The translations under genes were made by a program, and so were the position numbers. From contig JADANN010000290.1 of NCBI GenBank assembly GCA_018806985.1, positions 558,001-622,000 on the forward strand: DNA of 64,000 nt. Direction: 5' to 3'. The notes below the pieces were generated by a model, which saw only the letters and a program-made list of their open reading frames with translations, was not told where the DNA came from and searched no databases. Below, piece after piece: positions 38,483 to 48,981 of the stretch. This DNA is from Angiostrongylus vasorum (lineage: Eukaryota; Nematoda; Chromadorea; Rhabditida; Metastrongylidae). Position 1 is the first letter of the stretch. Each line of letters begins with the position of its first letter.

Positions 38483-41400
38483 ATGAGCTTGACGAGAGTT
38501 GTTCTTCTTAAACCGTCTGCTCAGATGTTGGCCATCAGGTAGCACGTTAGATTTTACATACGTTAGTTTTCAGGATAGAGAAATATATACCGGTTGTGAT
38601 TCCTACTGTTTCCTGCACTCCCAACGGTTTACCACCTCATCGTGGCTGGGAGCTTTTCCTGGGTGTCGAGCAGCGATGTCAGGCGGGGGGATTCATCCCC
38701 CCACCAGTGTATCCCAGGCTGAGAAGGAGTGCGGCGTTTCCATCAGGGAGCCCAGCTAAGAGTAAACCAATACCAGGATGCACCACCGTCCTGGTATCAA
38801 ACTAGTCACATGGTGGCAAACCTCCCTGTGATCCACAAGTGCCGAGACTGTCTGTGGTGGTGACGACGTGGAACGGACTTTGGCGAGGTTGACCTTGGGA
38901 CTCCATGGAAACACAATGGCTAAGGCAGCAAAACTCTGACAAATTGGAGGTTGTACCGGGTGCCGCACAATCAGTGAGGACGAGCCATCCAAATATCCAA
39001 GTAAGTAAGTACCATACGAAGTGTGGCTGATCCTTGTTTCATTGCTTCGACAGCATAGTCCGCTTGATGCATACGACCCTAGCAAACCATTCTATCATCC
39101 GAAAGTAAGCGATAGAAACGCCAACACGACTGTCAGTCTCGTATATTTTCTTCAATTCCGTAGATTTCAGATTCAAGATTTCTCGAGGAGAAATCCGCTT
39201 AGTTCTTTAGGAATCAGTCCACGTATAATGTATTTGCTCTAATCATGGGTGGTGGTGTGGCAGGAAGTTCCGTTGCATACCATCTTACTAAAAGGAATGT
39301 TAGGGACGTATTGCTACTTGAAAAGGAAGGTATGAGTGAATATTTTCTTTCTTGCTTTCCTTTTTTAGTGTTTAAAATCCGCTTTAGAAGTGGTTCTCAT
39401 TTTAGCTATATTTTTGTTGTGGATGTATGCATCGGTTGGACATAATGGTCTAGTGATTCAGTTATCATTTTAGTTGATCATTTGCGTAGTGAATCCGTAC
39501 TGCTGGTGTGTTTGAGCTTGGCAGTCCTACATCTTCATAGTGAATACCGGCTGTTTATAATTCATAAAAAAAATTTGATTCCGATAAGCAGAACATATTT
39601 GCGAGTCCGCGATTCGTAAGGACCGGCTACTGCTTTGGTTGAGGGCTGGGGAACGGTCTAACATAGCCAGATCGACAAGAATAGAGAAAGATTTTCCCGC
39701 CAGTAGGAAGTTTTGGTCATGTTGCAGAATTAGTGGAATCAGGCTGAATTGTGCTCACTGTCTAAGAAAGAGTTAGAGTAATGGGCTTCATTGTTGCACT
39801 ATGAATAATTGCAGTACAAGTTGTGATAAGCTTGTCAAATATTGTAAGCTTCAAATTTATCGTCTTCTATCCATGTGCAATCTTTGATTTGACTTCAGTT
39901 TATAACAGGTTTAACGTTAGGGAACGTTGAGATCAGAGAAAACCAGTGATTTAACAAAATTCGCAATTAACCACAGCGATGTTGAGACATCCGCAAAACT
40001 TGGACCCCGGGCCAGATCGAACCACGATTTCCCTTTCCGGGGTTCGCGCATTGCAAACTGCGCCAAGAAGGCCCTTGCTCTGCGTTTTTCTCGGCTAGTT
40101 TTCTATCTACCAGTGCCATCAGCAATCACCCGTCAACGAGATTGACCTGGAGAGCCCAAATCGGTATTGAACCCACTTAAACTGAGGCTGCAGTCGAAAT
40201 CACGTTTGCTTTTTTCGTTTACTGCCTACTACAATTGCATAATGCGAGAGACCCCTTAAAGGGAAATCGTGGTTTGATGTTGACTGGGGTTCATGTTTTG
40301 CGAATATCTCAGTATCGTTGTGCTTGATTTCGCATAATACCCTGCCGTGAAAATTGTAGTAGACAGTAAGTAAAAAAATGAACATAAATGCGCAATTTTA
40401 CAGTATATCTTTTTTTTATTTGAGTTATCGGTCGGAAGTGTGATGTAAATTTGTGCTGCCAAGTGCTTTACTACTTAGAGAGTGGTCCACAAACCATCTG
40501 TTTTTCGTATTTGTGTTATTTTCTCATGTCATTCGTTTTGAATTGGATCATGCATTTCCACTGTAGAAGTAGCCACTCCAAGCGGTGCCTCCTTCCATTC
40601 ACCTGGTCTTGTTTCTGCAAGTCATCCAGCCCATCGCTATAAACCTATACTCGCATATTCGGTCGAACTTTATAGCAAACTTCAGGAGGAAACTGGTGAA
40701 GTTCTGAATTTCGAAAGAAGTGGCACTATTCGTCTCGCTACTAACCCAACTCGACTACAAGAGTTTAAACGCTACGTTGCAAGAGATTACTACAAAGTAT
40801 ATATTCCTTTTATATAACGGCTCCTTTTTGACATTCAATTGACAATGGTATCAGTATTCCAGTAAGGTTTTCAGGAAGGAGATGCATGCAAAACCTCACT
40901 ACTAACGCCTGATGAAGTTGCCAAACTCGTTCCCATCCTAGACATCAAACAGGTTAACATGTTCCAGTGGAATTTTATTGGTCATTTCTCGATATTTCTA
41001 AACTTATTCCTATTATCAGTTTCTACGTGGTTATGTTGAAAAGTTCTATTTGTTTAGGTTCTGGGTGCTTTGTATACATCAAACGACGGCATGATTTCAG
41101 CTTCAGGTTTGAACCGCGCATTAGTGAGTGGTGCGAAGGCAGGAGGTGCGCAAGTGATCCATTCAACGCCAAAATCAATACGATATGATAAGGTATGCTT
41201 ATTTTTATTCGCCCTTCCTCCATATTTATATCGTTTTTTTTTGTTCGTTGTCACTAGAAAGTTGTCAGATTCCAGGAAAAAAGGTCAATGGAATGTAGAA
41301 TTGGCTAATAATAGCTTAGTGACGGCGCGGAACTTGCTAAATGCTGGAGGTATTTGGGCGAATGATATTGCTCGTATGTCTGGTCATGAGCTGCCAGTGG

Positions 41401-44400
41401 TTATTGCTGAGCATCAGTATGCTTTTCTTACGGTGAGCTCACCGATATCTCTTAGAACATGTTTTGTCTTTTTTGGTTGATCTACGTGTGGTTTTGAATA
41501 AGAGATGAATGTGGAATGGTGTGCTGTGGGAGACATTTTTGACATTTCTAAAACTTTTTATCTCCAAAATCATGTTAGTGTTTGCCGAAAGGAGATTTTT
41601 TCTAATGAATATTCACTGTTTTGTAAAGTGAAGGTAAGAACTCGACTAAGACTAGCTCTCTATCAATGTGTTAGCGGTGGGTCAAAACATTATCAATCTT
41701 TCGGATCGCTTGCTTTTTTGATCAGTTTGCTTATGTAGTGTTTCTTACTCTGTTTGTCACTGCTCTGAAACCACAGTTTTTCACCTGGGACTTATAATTG
41801 TAGATAGCCATATCAAATTCTGTGATGTAGTAGTCGGAGACGCCCTGCAACACACACGGGATCGATTCCCGTGTCCCTGGCCCACCAAGCCTTCCATTAA
41901 CCGAGGTCGTCAAATTGGTACCAGACTTGTCTGGGCGGCTAGCATCACTGATTCGATACATCGGTATGCCACCACGAGTCATTGTAAGGGCCAGATATGG
42001 ATTCAGTCACCAGTAACGATCCTTAGTGGAGTCCATGTATGGCGCATCCTTCAACAGTTGATAAACGCCGAGGGCTTTATCCTTTTATCCTTTATATCAA
42101 ATTCTGTGGAAATTCATCTGTAATTGATTCAAAAGAAGTAATTTTTTGGGGCATCATGTATTATTGCGAAAAACTGCACATCAATAGCCCTATGTAGATC
42201 GATTGTTTTTTCTTTTTTTATTTTTTATAGCCTGGCTCTGCTCCACCGGATACACCTGCTATTATTGACCATGATAGCACTTTCTATATGCGAAAGTTTG
42301 GTGATAAATATATTTTTGGTGGTTTTGAACCGATCGAGAAAGTAACGTTTAAAGAAGAATGGTATTGTGACGGTGTTCCAACAGGTAAGATGACCTTATT
42401 TTGCGATAAATTGTTCATTATAGGTGAAATTTGTTGCGTCCTGGTGTATTTACAGAGGGTTCCCTTGTTGTTACTCCCAATTTCTCTCGCTTGGATGAAG
42501 CCTACGAACGAGCGTGTGAATTATTTCCGTGTATCAGAGATTCACAGATTGATGCTAAAGCTGCTCTGTTTACTATGACTCCAGATGGATATCCTCTGGT
42601 ATGCTAGTTCGTACTTTTACAAAATTTGGTAGTTCTCCACTTCTAAGATGGTTGTAATTTTTAGGTTGGTCCTTTTGACAAAAACTATTGGGTGTCCACT
42701 GGTTTTCTTGACGGAGTAAGCAGTGGTGGTGGAGTAGGAAGGTATGACTGTTGAAGTTGGCAAAAGTGTCCTTTTTGTTTATTAACCTGAACACTGGTTT
42801 AATATTTGCTGCGTACACGTTTTTTCTGTTTTAGATACATATCTGACTGGATGGTGGACGGCGAACCTCCCTTGGAGTTGTTTGACACTGATGCGAGCAG
42901 ATTTGATAGATGGGCGACACGACAGTGGGATAACACTTTTCATTTTTTACTTTATTTTATTACGTAACGAAGATTCCACATCACATGTATCACACTATAT
43001 GGACCTCTGCACTTGCATCCGACCCATTTTCCTCGCATCCATCGTTCATGAAGGTCTTCAAACCTTTTTTTTATTTATGTGTAGGTTCGCGTGTTCCTTG
43101 AAGTTTTTTTTTCATCTTATTCACGAATGTCGTTGAATGCTGGGTCAGTCTATTCTTCCCGAAACCCTTGGGTAGCCATGCTAAGTCATTCCCACATGTA
43201 TTGGCTGGGGTGAGCTCGTCCTAGACCAGATTGTTACCATTTTCTGGACTCCGGAGGGATGAGAGGTTTCGTGGGGTCGGGGCGGTGTCGAACCGGTACT
43301 TAGGCGGGTTGGGTCGTCCACTAAATGAACGTAATTACTGTCACCGCGTTACCCTCTCGCTTTTTGTTACAATTGTTAAAAATTTAGCTATACTGAACGG
43401 CATATATGGAGTTTAGGTTGAGGCATGAATCAATTTGTTTTAGATTTATTGTGGACAAGAGTCGTGAAACCTACTCTATGTTTTACAATTGGTCCTACAC
43501 TAATAGGTTGGGTGCTCGGCCTACTGATCGTGTCAGTGGAGTCTATGGACGTTTGAAGAGAGACAAGGGACATTTTCTGTTCCGTAATGGATGGGAGGTC
43601 TCACATGTGTTCGATATTGATGAAGAAGGAATGTTGTCAACTGTAAGTCGTGAGTATGAGATGGTGACGAATAAATGTGGTGTCATAGATTTGTCTTGGA
43701 AAGGAAAAATAGAAGTAAGGGGAGAAGACGCTGATGTGTTCATGGATTATGCGATCTGTAGCCAGGTAGCGATCAAGACTATAGTGCTTTTTTGCTACCA
43801 CTTTTTCCCTTCAATTGTGTCTGTATATTCTATATTCAAGATACCTCCACTTGGTAAAATAGGCTCTGGTTTGATGTTAACTAGACAAGGTCGTCTTTTC
43901 GCCCCACTGAAAATTTTCCACCACGACAACACGCGTTCCGCGTTTATCATGCTTACGGAGCCAGAAAGAGAAAGCAGAGATATATACTGGTGAGTACTGC
44001 TATCCAAACATCGTCACCTAAATTTGAAGTTTTCACGTATAGCTCTTAAGTTCTTCAGGCTTCGACGTGCCGCTGCAGAAAAGAAATTTAATGTTCAAGT
44101 GAACTGCGTGTCGGAATATCTCGCTTCCCTTGCTCTTGTCGGGCCTAATAGTAGACAGGTCCTTTCGGAGCTAACAAAGTCGGATGTATCAGAAGAAGGA
44201 TTCCCACAGCGCTCCACTCGTTTGATGAGACTAGGAGTCGTAGCCGTTGTGTGTGCTCGAAGTTCCACGTCAACTGGTCAGCTCAGCTACGAGCTCTTCC
44301 ATAATAGAGCCGACTCCGCAAAACTATATCAGGTAGAGGTGCTAAAGCGTAATGAATACTCTTTTTGCAATTTGCTGCATCCGTTGTATTAAACGACATT

Positions 44401-45442
44401 GACGTTTGTTAACACTGTAGGCACTAACTATTCTGGAAATGAGGATGAGAAGTGGAAGGACTTCTCCATCTTTTCTAATTCAAGTTTTTCAAAAAAAATG
44501 AAGGGATAGCCTACCGTAGTCAGTGCTTTGATGGACTGAGTTGCTGAAATACCACATTTGAACTAGAATTACAAAACTGGTGAGATGCAAGTAAAAAGTG
44601 AGAGTCCTGTAAATTCACAATCAATTTTTAGGAGATCATCCGTGCTGGCACACCACATGGGGTGGTGAACTTCGGTCAAGCGACAATGAATATAATGCGA
44701 CTTGAGCACGGCTACAAAATTTGGGGACGAGAACTCACTCTGAACACGAATCCATTCGAATGCGGATTGGGAGGTGTGCAGTTCTGCTTTCATTGAGGGA
44801 ACTCTGTCATTTCCAGTGTAGTTAACATTGTTAGAAACGTATATTATAGCTCTTGTCGACTTCAACAAAGAGGATTTTATCGGAAAACCAGCAGCTTTGA
44901 GTTTAAGCAAACAAACTTTCGATCGTAGATTAGAACTACTCATGTTTGATCCTGCCGATAACTCGAATGTGCCTCTTGAATGGAAGAATCTTCCATTTGG
45001 AATGGAAGTTGTTCGTCGAGAAGGACAAGAAGAGGTATGGTTTTCCTTGTTTTAAGACAACATTTTAAAAGACACTTTGGCTTTTGAAACAGTTCTGGTG
45101 GCTTCGAATTCGTATCTGTTCAGCAGTACGATACGTTAGTTTCATTGAACTAATTTCAGCGTATTGGTCAAATCACGTCAGGTTCATACAGTGTTCGTCT
45201 TCGACGACCAATTGCATTCGCGTGGGTAGATAGTAGCGTGCAACCAAGTGAAAGGGTAAGGAAATAGTACTGTCTGTAATTGTTTCTGAGCTTTTTTGTC
45301 ATGGATTTCACTAGATAGGTACAGAAATTGTAACTGCCGGGTTTATAAAGGGATTCTGTTTCAGTTAACAGTTGACGTAGGGCTGGATCGCAGGTTAATA
45401 GCAACCATCATGGAAAAACTTCCACATACTCCTATTCAGTAG
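38483..45442 (+). CDS. Dimethylglycine/sarcosine dehydrogenase-like mitochondrial flavoenzyme, 18 exons
   Basis: Family enzymes oxidatively demethylate dimethylglycine or sarcosine in the mitochondrial matrix using covalent FAD and tetrahydrofolate. Exons: 38483-38538, 39054-39104, 39211-39329, 40567-40796, 40875-40952, 41058-41192, 41258-41432, 42231-42384, 42456-42598, 42665-42741, 42835-42924, 43444-43765, 43841-43989, 44059-44332, 44632-44773, 44850-45034, 45160-45255, 45365-45442. The product is about 850 residues (human DMGDH 866). It has a basic presequence (MSLTRVVLLKPSAQML), FAD fold MGGGVAGSSVAYHL, flavin-His segment SGASFHSPGL, NAGGIWAND, VGPFDKNYWVSTGF, RPTDRVSGVYGRL, and a GcvT/aminomethyltransferase half (FGQATMNIMRLEHGYKIW, ITSGSYSVRLRRPIAFAWV). 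Phases agree except for one extra base in exon 7, in an A6 run at 41277-41282. SARDH is a possible alternative, though RVSG-Y-RL looks more DMGDH-like. Confidence 0.9.
38625..39005 (+). repeat. Family-B repeat in intron 1 of the flavoenzyme gene
   Basis: Begins 'cacctcatcgtggctgggag', ends 'gaggacgagccatccaaata'. It lies in intron 38539-39053, about 50 bp before exon 2. Confidence 0.85.
39936..40375. repeat. Foldback tRNA-like element (family D) in intron 3 of the flavoenzyme gene
   Basis: The arm 39955-40050 (containing 'ccagatcgaaccacgatttc') is inversely repeated at 40255-40345 ('gggaaatcgtggtttgatgt' and 'ttttgcgaatatctcag'). The arm read in reverse has 'tggcgcagtttgcaatgcgc' and 'gtggttcgatctgg', which resemble tRNA A and B boxes. 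More diverged than the 33211 copy. Confidence 0.7.
41822..42095 (+). repeat. SINE-A copy in intron 7 of the flavoenzyme gene
   Basis: From 'gtgatgtagtagtcggagac' through 'cgggatcgattcccgtg' (B-box-like) to the tail 'tatccttttatcctttat'. Sense orientation, within intron 41433-42230. Confidence 0.8.
42985..43335 (+). repeat. Family-C repeat copy in intron 11 of the flavoenzyme gene
   Basis: Shares 'cctcgcatccatcgttca', 'gaatgtcgttgaatgctggg' and 'gactccggagggatgagagg' with copies near 50985-51330 and 63500-63775. The right end looks like a reversed tRNA-type head ('ggtgtcgaaccggtact'). Confidence 0.65.
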
Positions 45443-45915
45443 ATTAGAGGTAGTAGATATTAGTACTGCTTAAACAGCAGTACAGCCTTCTGTACATATG
45501 CATTTTTTTGCGAAGATTTGGCTAATTGATGTATGTAATTCTTTACTGCAATGCTCAAATATAATGCATCACTAATGGTGAAGCTATTTTAGCTCTCATA
45601 TGGTTTTAGCTGTGCTGTTATCTGAGCTCGAAAGCCTTACTAGAATGATTGGTTTTGTCGACTTTTATATGGTGTTTTTCAAATATCTGGTGGTACAGCT
45701 AGTTTTTTATTTACAAATAAATTTTCACGCCTTCATTCTTCGCTTTATTTCTCGGCTCGATGTTTTCGTCGTTCCTCATACTTTGGATCTTTGTTCACAG
45801 AAATGCTTCAGAGGCGATTGAAATCCCAGCGTCGTATTTTGGGTCTTGTTTTCGTTAATCTAAAGTTACTGATTGCTTATATACTTATATGCTATTAATC
45901 CAGCAGATATAGTAG
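45443..45915. other. Intercistronic spacer between flavoenzyme gene and unknown basic-protein gene
   Basis: 473 bp, T-rich, same strand on both sides. It would have to contain the upstream 3' UTR and the downstream trans-splice site. The open frame 45600-45821 in it is not convincing. Confidence 0.5.
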
Positions 45916-48635
45916 ATGACGTTACGCCCGAAGAAGAACATTGTTAGCAATAAACTAAGGGACGCATTGCTGAGAAACAAAATGCGGTTTGCTTCTTACG
46001 TAGATATGTGGGCGAAGAAATATATGGAACGCGAACTTAGTGGGATTTCTTCAGAGATTGAGGTGAGTGGTCTCCTTTGGTCCAGTTTCTTTTTTACTGA
46101 TTTTAAGTCACGTGTTGTTTTATAGCGGTTTAAGTATTCCGACTAGAACTAAGATTAGGTTTTTTGTACGCGAAACGGATTGAATTATATAGGTATAGTT
46201 CCTAGGATCGACTTTCTGTTAACCTCAACATTATATTATAAATGCTTCCTGTTCTTGTTCAACAATCGCGTGGTTGTTATACAGCATACATTTACCTCCG
46301 CACAAAAACATACCAAACAATGGTCGCTGGCGTTTCTACAGTATCGCCTTCTTGTGAGCCCAGAAAGGTATACTGAAACGCATTTTACTATGCCAAACGC
46401 TTCAAAAACATACAGAAGGATTAAAATCCATATTGAAGCCACATGGTCAACAGGTTCTCAAAAAACCTACCGGTTTCTACCTGCCTTCCACTAAGGAAGA
46501 ACCGCTGATCAGAGTCGTATGTGGTTGGCGACTGCACCACCCCACATCAAAAATCAATTCTGAGGTACGGGGCTAAATCACATGTTATTTCTGGGCATCC
46601 TTTTCTGCTATCGCGGAAAATCTTTATGTCTGTGAGTTCTTAATTTTGTTAAGGTGTTTTTAATAGAACGTTATGGATAGTCGAGATAGATGTGTAGTCT
46701 AGAGTGAGAGAGATTCTTCACATCTGCAATTTTTCTTTTGAGGAATCTGACCCATATTTCAAATCCAAATATCCGAATTGGCGGCCTTATGATAAAACGG
46801 CACGCCGCCCACTTCAACGGACGTTCGTCAGAGAAACTGTAAAGGTATAATTTGTCATGGATCAGTGATATATGCTTGGTCATTGTGGATTCGAGCCTTA
46901 TAATTCTTAGGAAATAACGTTTGACGATCCTATGGACTATCTGAACTACGTTATAAGAAAGAAAAACCTCCCAACAAATCTTTTTGAACAGCAGGGTATT
47001 GCCTCATGTTCTCTATCTGTTAGATAGCTAGCTGGTGACAAATCTTAATCGTACTTTCTTTAGCTGATCCCAATTTTGTCCCGAAATTAGCTCTTCTTCC
47101 TGAGGAGTTTCGAGATGACGAGTCAACTTTGGAGGCCACAGGTTTTCATAGAGGTTGCCAATTATTTGAGCGTTTTATATTATGATCAGAATGGTTGTAT
47201 TTGCGGGCCTTCCAAGAATTTTTATCTAATGGGATCATATGAATGTGAACTTGGAGTTTTGTTTTATAGTATTAAACAAGCACCTCTAGGATCGAAATGG
47301 ATGATACCTCGAATTGTAAGCCCGTGTAATTCGGAGCGGATACAAGGACATTCCGCAATACCGGGTTCGTTTACATAGTTATATTCAGAAGGGGAACCAT
47401 TTCTGAACTGTGTTTTACGTCAAGAACTTATTTCTGCAGGCTTTTCAATGTTCTTGAGTGACGACTGCTATAGGCCAAGTGAACGCACTCCTTGTAATCT
47501 GTTGCCGGTCAAAAATATTTCATGCTATAACCAACGTCACCGTCCTTCGAAGATCCCATTTAGCCCTCTACAAATCCAAAGATGTTCAGACAATTCTTTG
47601 CCGTTGATGCCGGGTTTAAAACATAACAGATTTACAACGGAACCTGCAATGCCTTTAACAGTAAAAAGAAATGCGACTGTGTCATCCAAAAAGTCAGCTA
47701 TCTTAAAAGAGGAATCTTCGACCGAAGTAAACCCATACATACATCCTTCATGGCAAAGCAATAGTGAGACGAAGAAGGATGAAGTTTTGACCTCAAGAAA
47801 CTGTAGGAATGGCTCATTAAGCTCAACCTGCACTTCTCTTGTTGGCACTCAGTCGAAGAAGGCTACAACATTCACTATGCCTAATGAACGACTTTTGCGG
47901 TCCAGAATGGCTCAGACATCAATGGATGGTTTAAAAAATACTACGAAATCTAGGTTAAGAAAGGAGGAAGTCAACGAAACAATTCTCCTTAATCGTCGAT
48001 GGAACCGAGCTGCGAAGAGGACTATGGTAGAGACCCACAAGTTGAAATTAAGCAGTGAAGTTGCGTTCAAGGAGAAAGTAGTTAGTAGACGAAAACCGGA
48101 GCAAAGTAAGAAATCGGGGAGACGCCATCGAAACAGTTCAGTAAAGAAAAATGAGCAAGAATTTATAACGAATGCTGAAGATTCTTTGTTGCGCTCTTCT
48201 CCACCGATAGTGCCAATTTCTTCGGATTCCGTTTATTCTAAAGGCCTTGGAGCAGATTGTACAAGCAACCATTCAATTTTTGCTTATTCAACAAGTTTGC
48301 ACGAAAATGACTCTGTAAATTGTCTTCCACCACAGATCGCAATCCCAAGTGGCTTATGGAATGAGAATGTTCATGATGTGTTACACTCATATGAGGCAAC
48401 TTGTCTTGAAACCAAGGGAAAAATAACAATTCTTGGATTTGATGCTGAAGAATTAAGAAAAGCGATTAGTGACGAACAGCAAACAACATTGTCTGCTTTT
48501 CTTAGCTGTGCGAGTAAGCGGCAAACAGCAAACCAAGAATGCTTCTTGGTGGATAGTGGTTTAAAAGAAGATCGTCGCGCAATAGCAGCTGCAAAGTCTC
48601 GTAATCGACGTCTGACGAGTGGATATTGTGATTGA
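45916..48635 (+). CDS. Unrecognised basic protein, five exons, about 535 residues
   Basis: Exons: 45916-46062, 46743-46844, 46911-46995, 47065-47141, 47440-48635 with stop. The first exon encodes MTLRPKKNIVSNKLRDALLR and a helical start. Middle exons are acidic/aromatic (ESDPYFKSKYPNWRPYDK, ITFDDPMDYLNYVIRKKNL). The 1.2-kb last exon is Lys/Arg/Ser-rich with basic clusters (KSRLRKEEVNETILL, SRRKPEQSKKSGRRHRNSS), suggesting a nuclear or nucleic-acid-associated, largely disordered protein. No domain or family is recognised and no signal peptide or membrane segment is seen. The phases of exons 4 and 5 disagree by one base. An added base near 47100 would restore an acidic frame (EEFRDDESTLEAT) that joins exon 5 in phase and brings the CDS to a multiple of three. 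Intron 1 holds a Penelope-type terminal repeat. It is placed between the flavoenzyme and SRBD1 genes on the same strand. Confidence 0.65.
46190..46612 (+). repeat. Solo Penelope-type terminal repeat
   Basis: Matches 52345-52780 from 'ggatcgactttctgttaacc' through 'acagtatcgccttcttgtga' to 'aaaaatcaattctgaggtac'. It lies in intron 1 of the unknown gene (46063-46742). The inverse reads as a degenerate hammerhead-like core (stem GGCGATACTG then GAAACGCCAG). Confidence 0.7.
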
Positions 48636-48981
48636 GATCTCTGATTTTTGCCGTTGATGTTTTCCACTATTGAAGTCTACCGTACTAGTTTTACTTCACT
48701 TTCAATTTTTTGATCCGTAACAGATCTCTCCCTCTCTCGCACACACACACACACACTCTCTCTCTGTGTCCTCTCTCTAAGTTATGTGAAAGTTTACATT
48801 CAACGTTTTAGCACTGTTTTTCTCGTGGTGATTCTGCGAACTATAGCTTTTGTAAAAAGTTCCTGTTATGAATTGTTGAAGTGTTCGCTGTTCGTTTCAA
48901 TCCATTTTGTTTGGCAGATAATTTACATTTTGGGTTCTTAATTAGATCGCTAAGTTTTATAGCCTGTATGCTTTACAGTTA
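48636..48981. other. Intercistronic spacer with TC/CA tract
   Basis: 346 bp between the stop of the unknown gene and the SRBD1 start. It includes a pyrimidine/CA-rich run (48725-48780) and a 'ctttacag' acceptor three bases before the SRBD1 ATG. Confidence 0.55.

Noticed and set aside
45600..45821. 73-codon frame between the flavoenzyme and unknown genes
   Set aside because: Hydrophobic, T-rich sequence typical of a 3' flank, with no acceptor, donor or family similarity.
46491..46560. Possible exon 2 of the unknown gene near 46.5 kb
   Set aside because: The same sequence recurs at 52660-52740 as part of the Penelope terminus.
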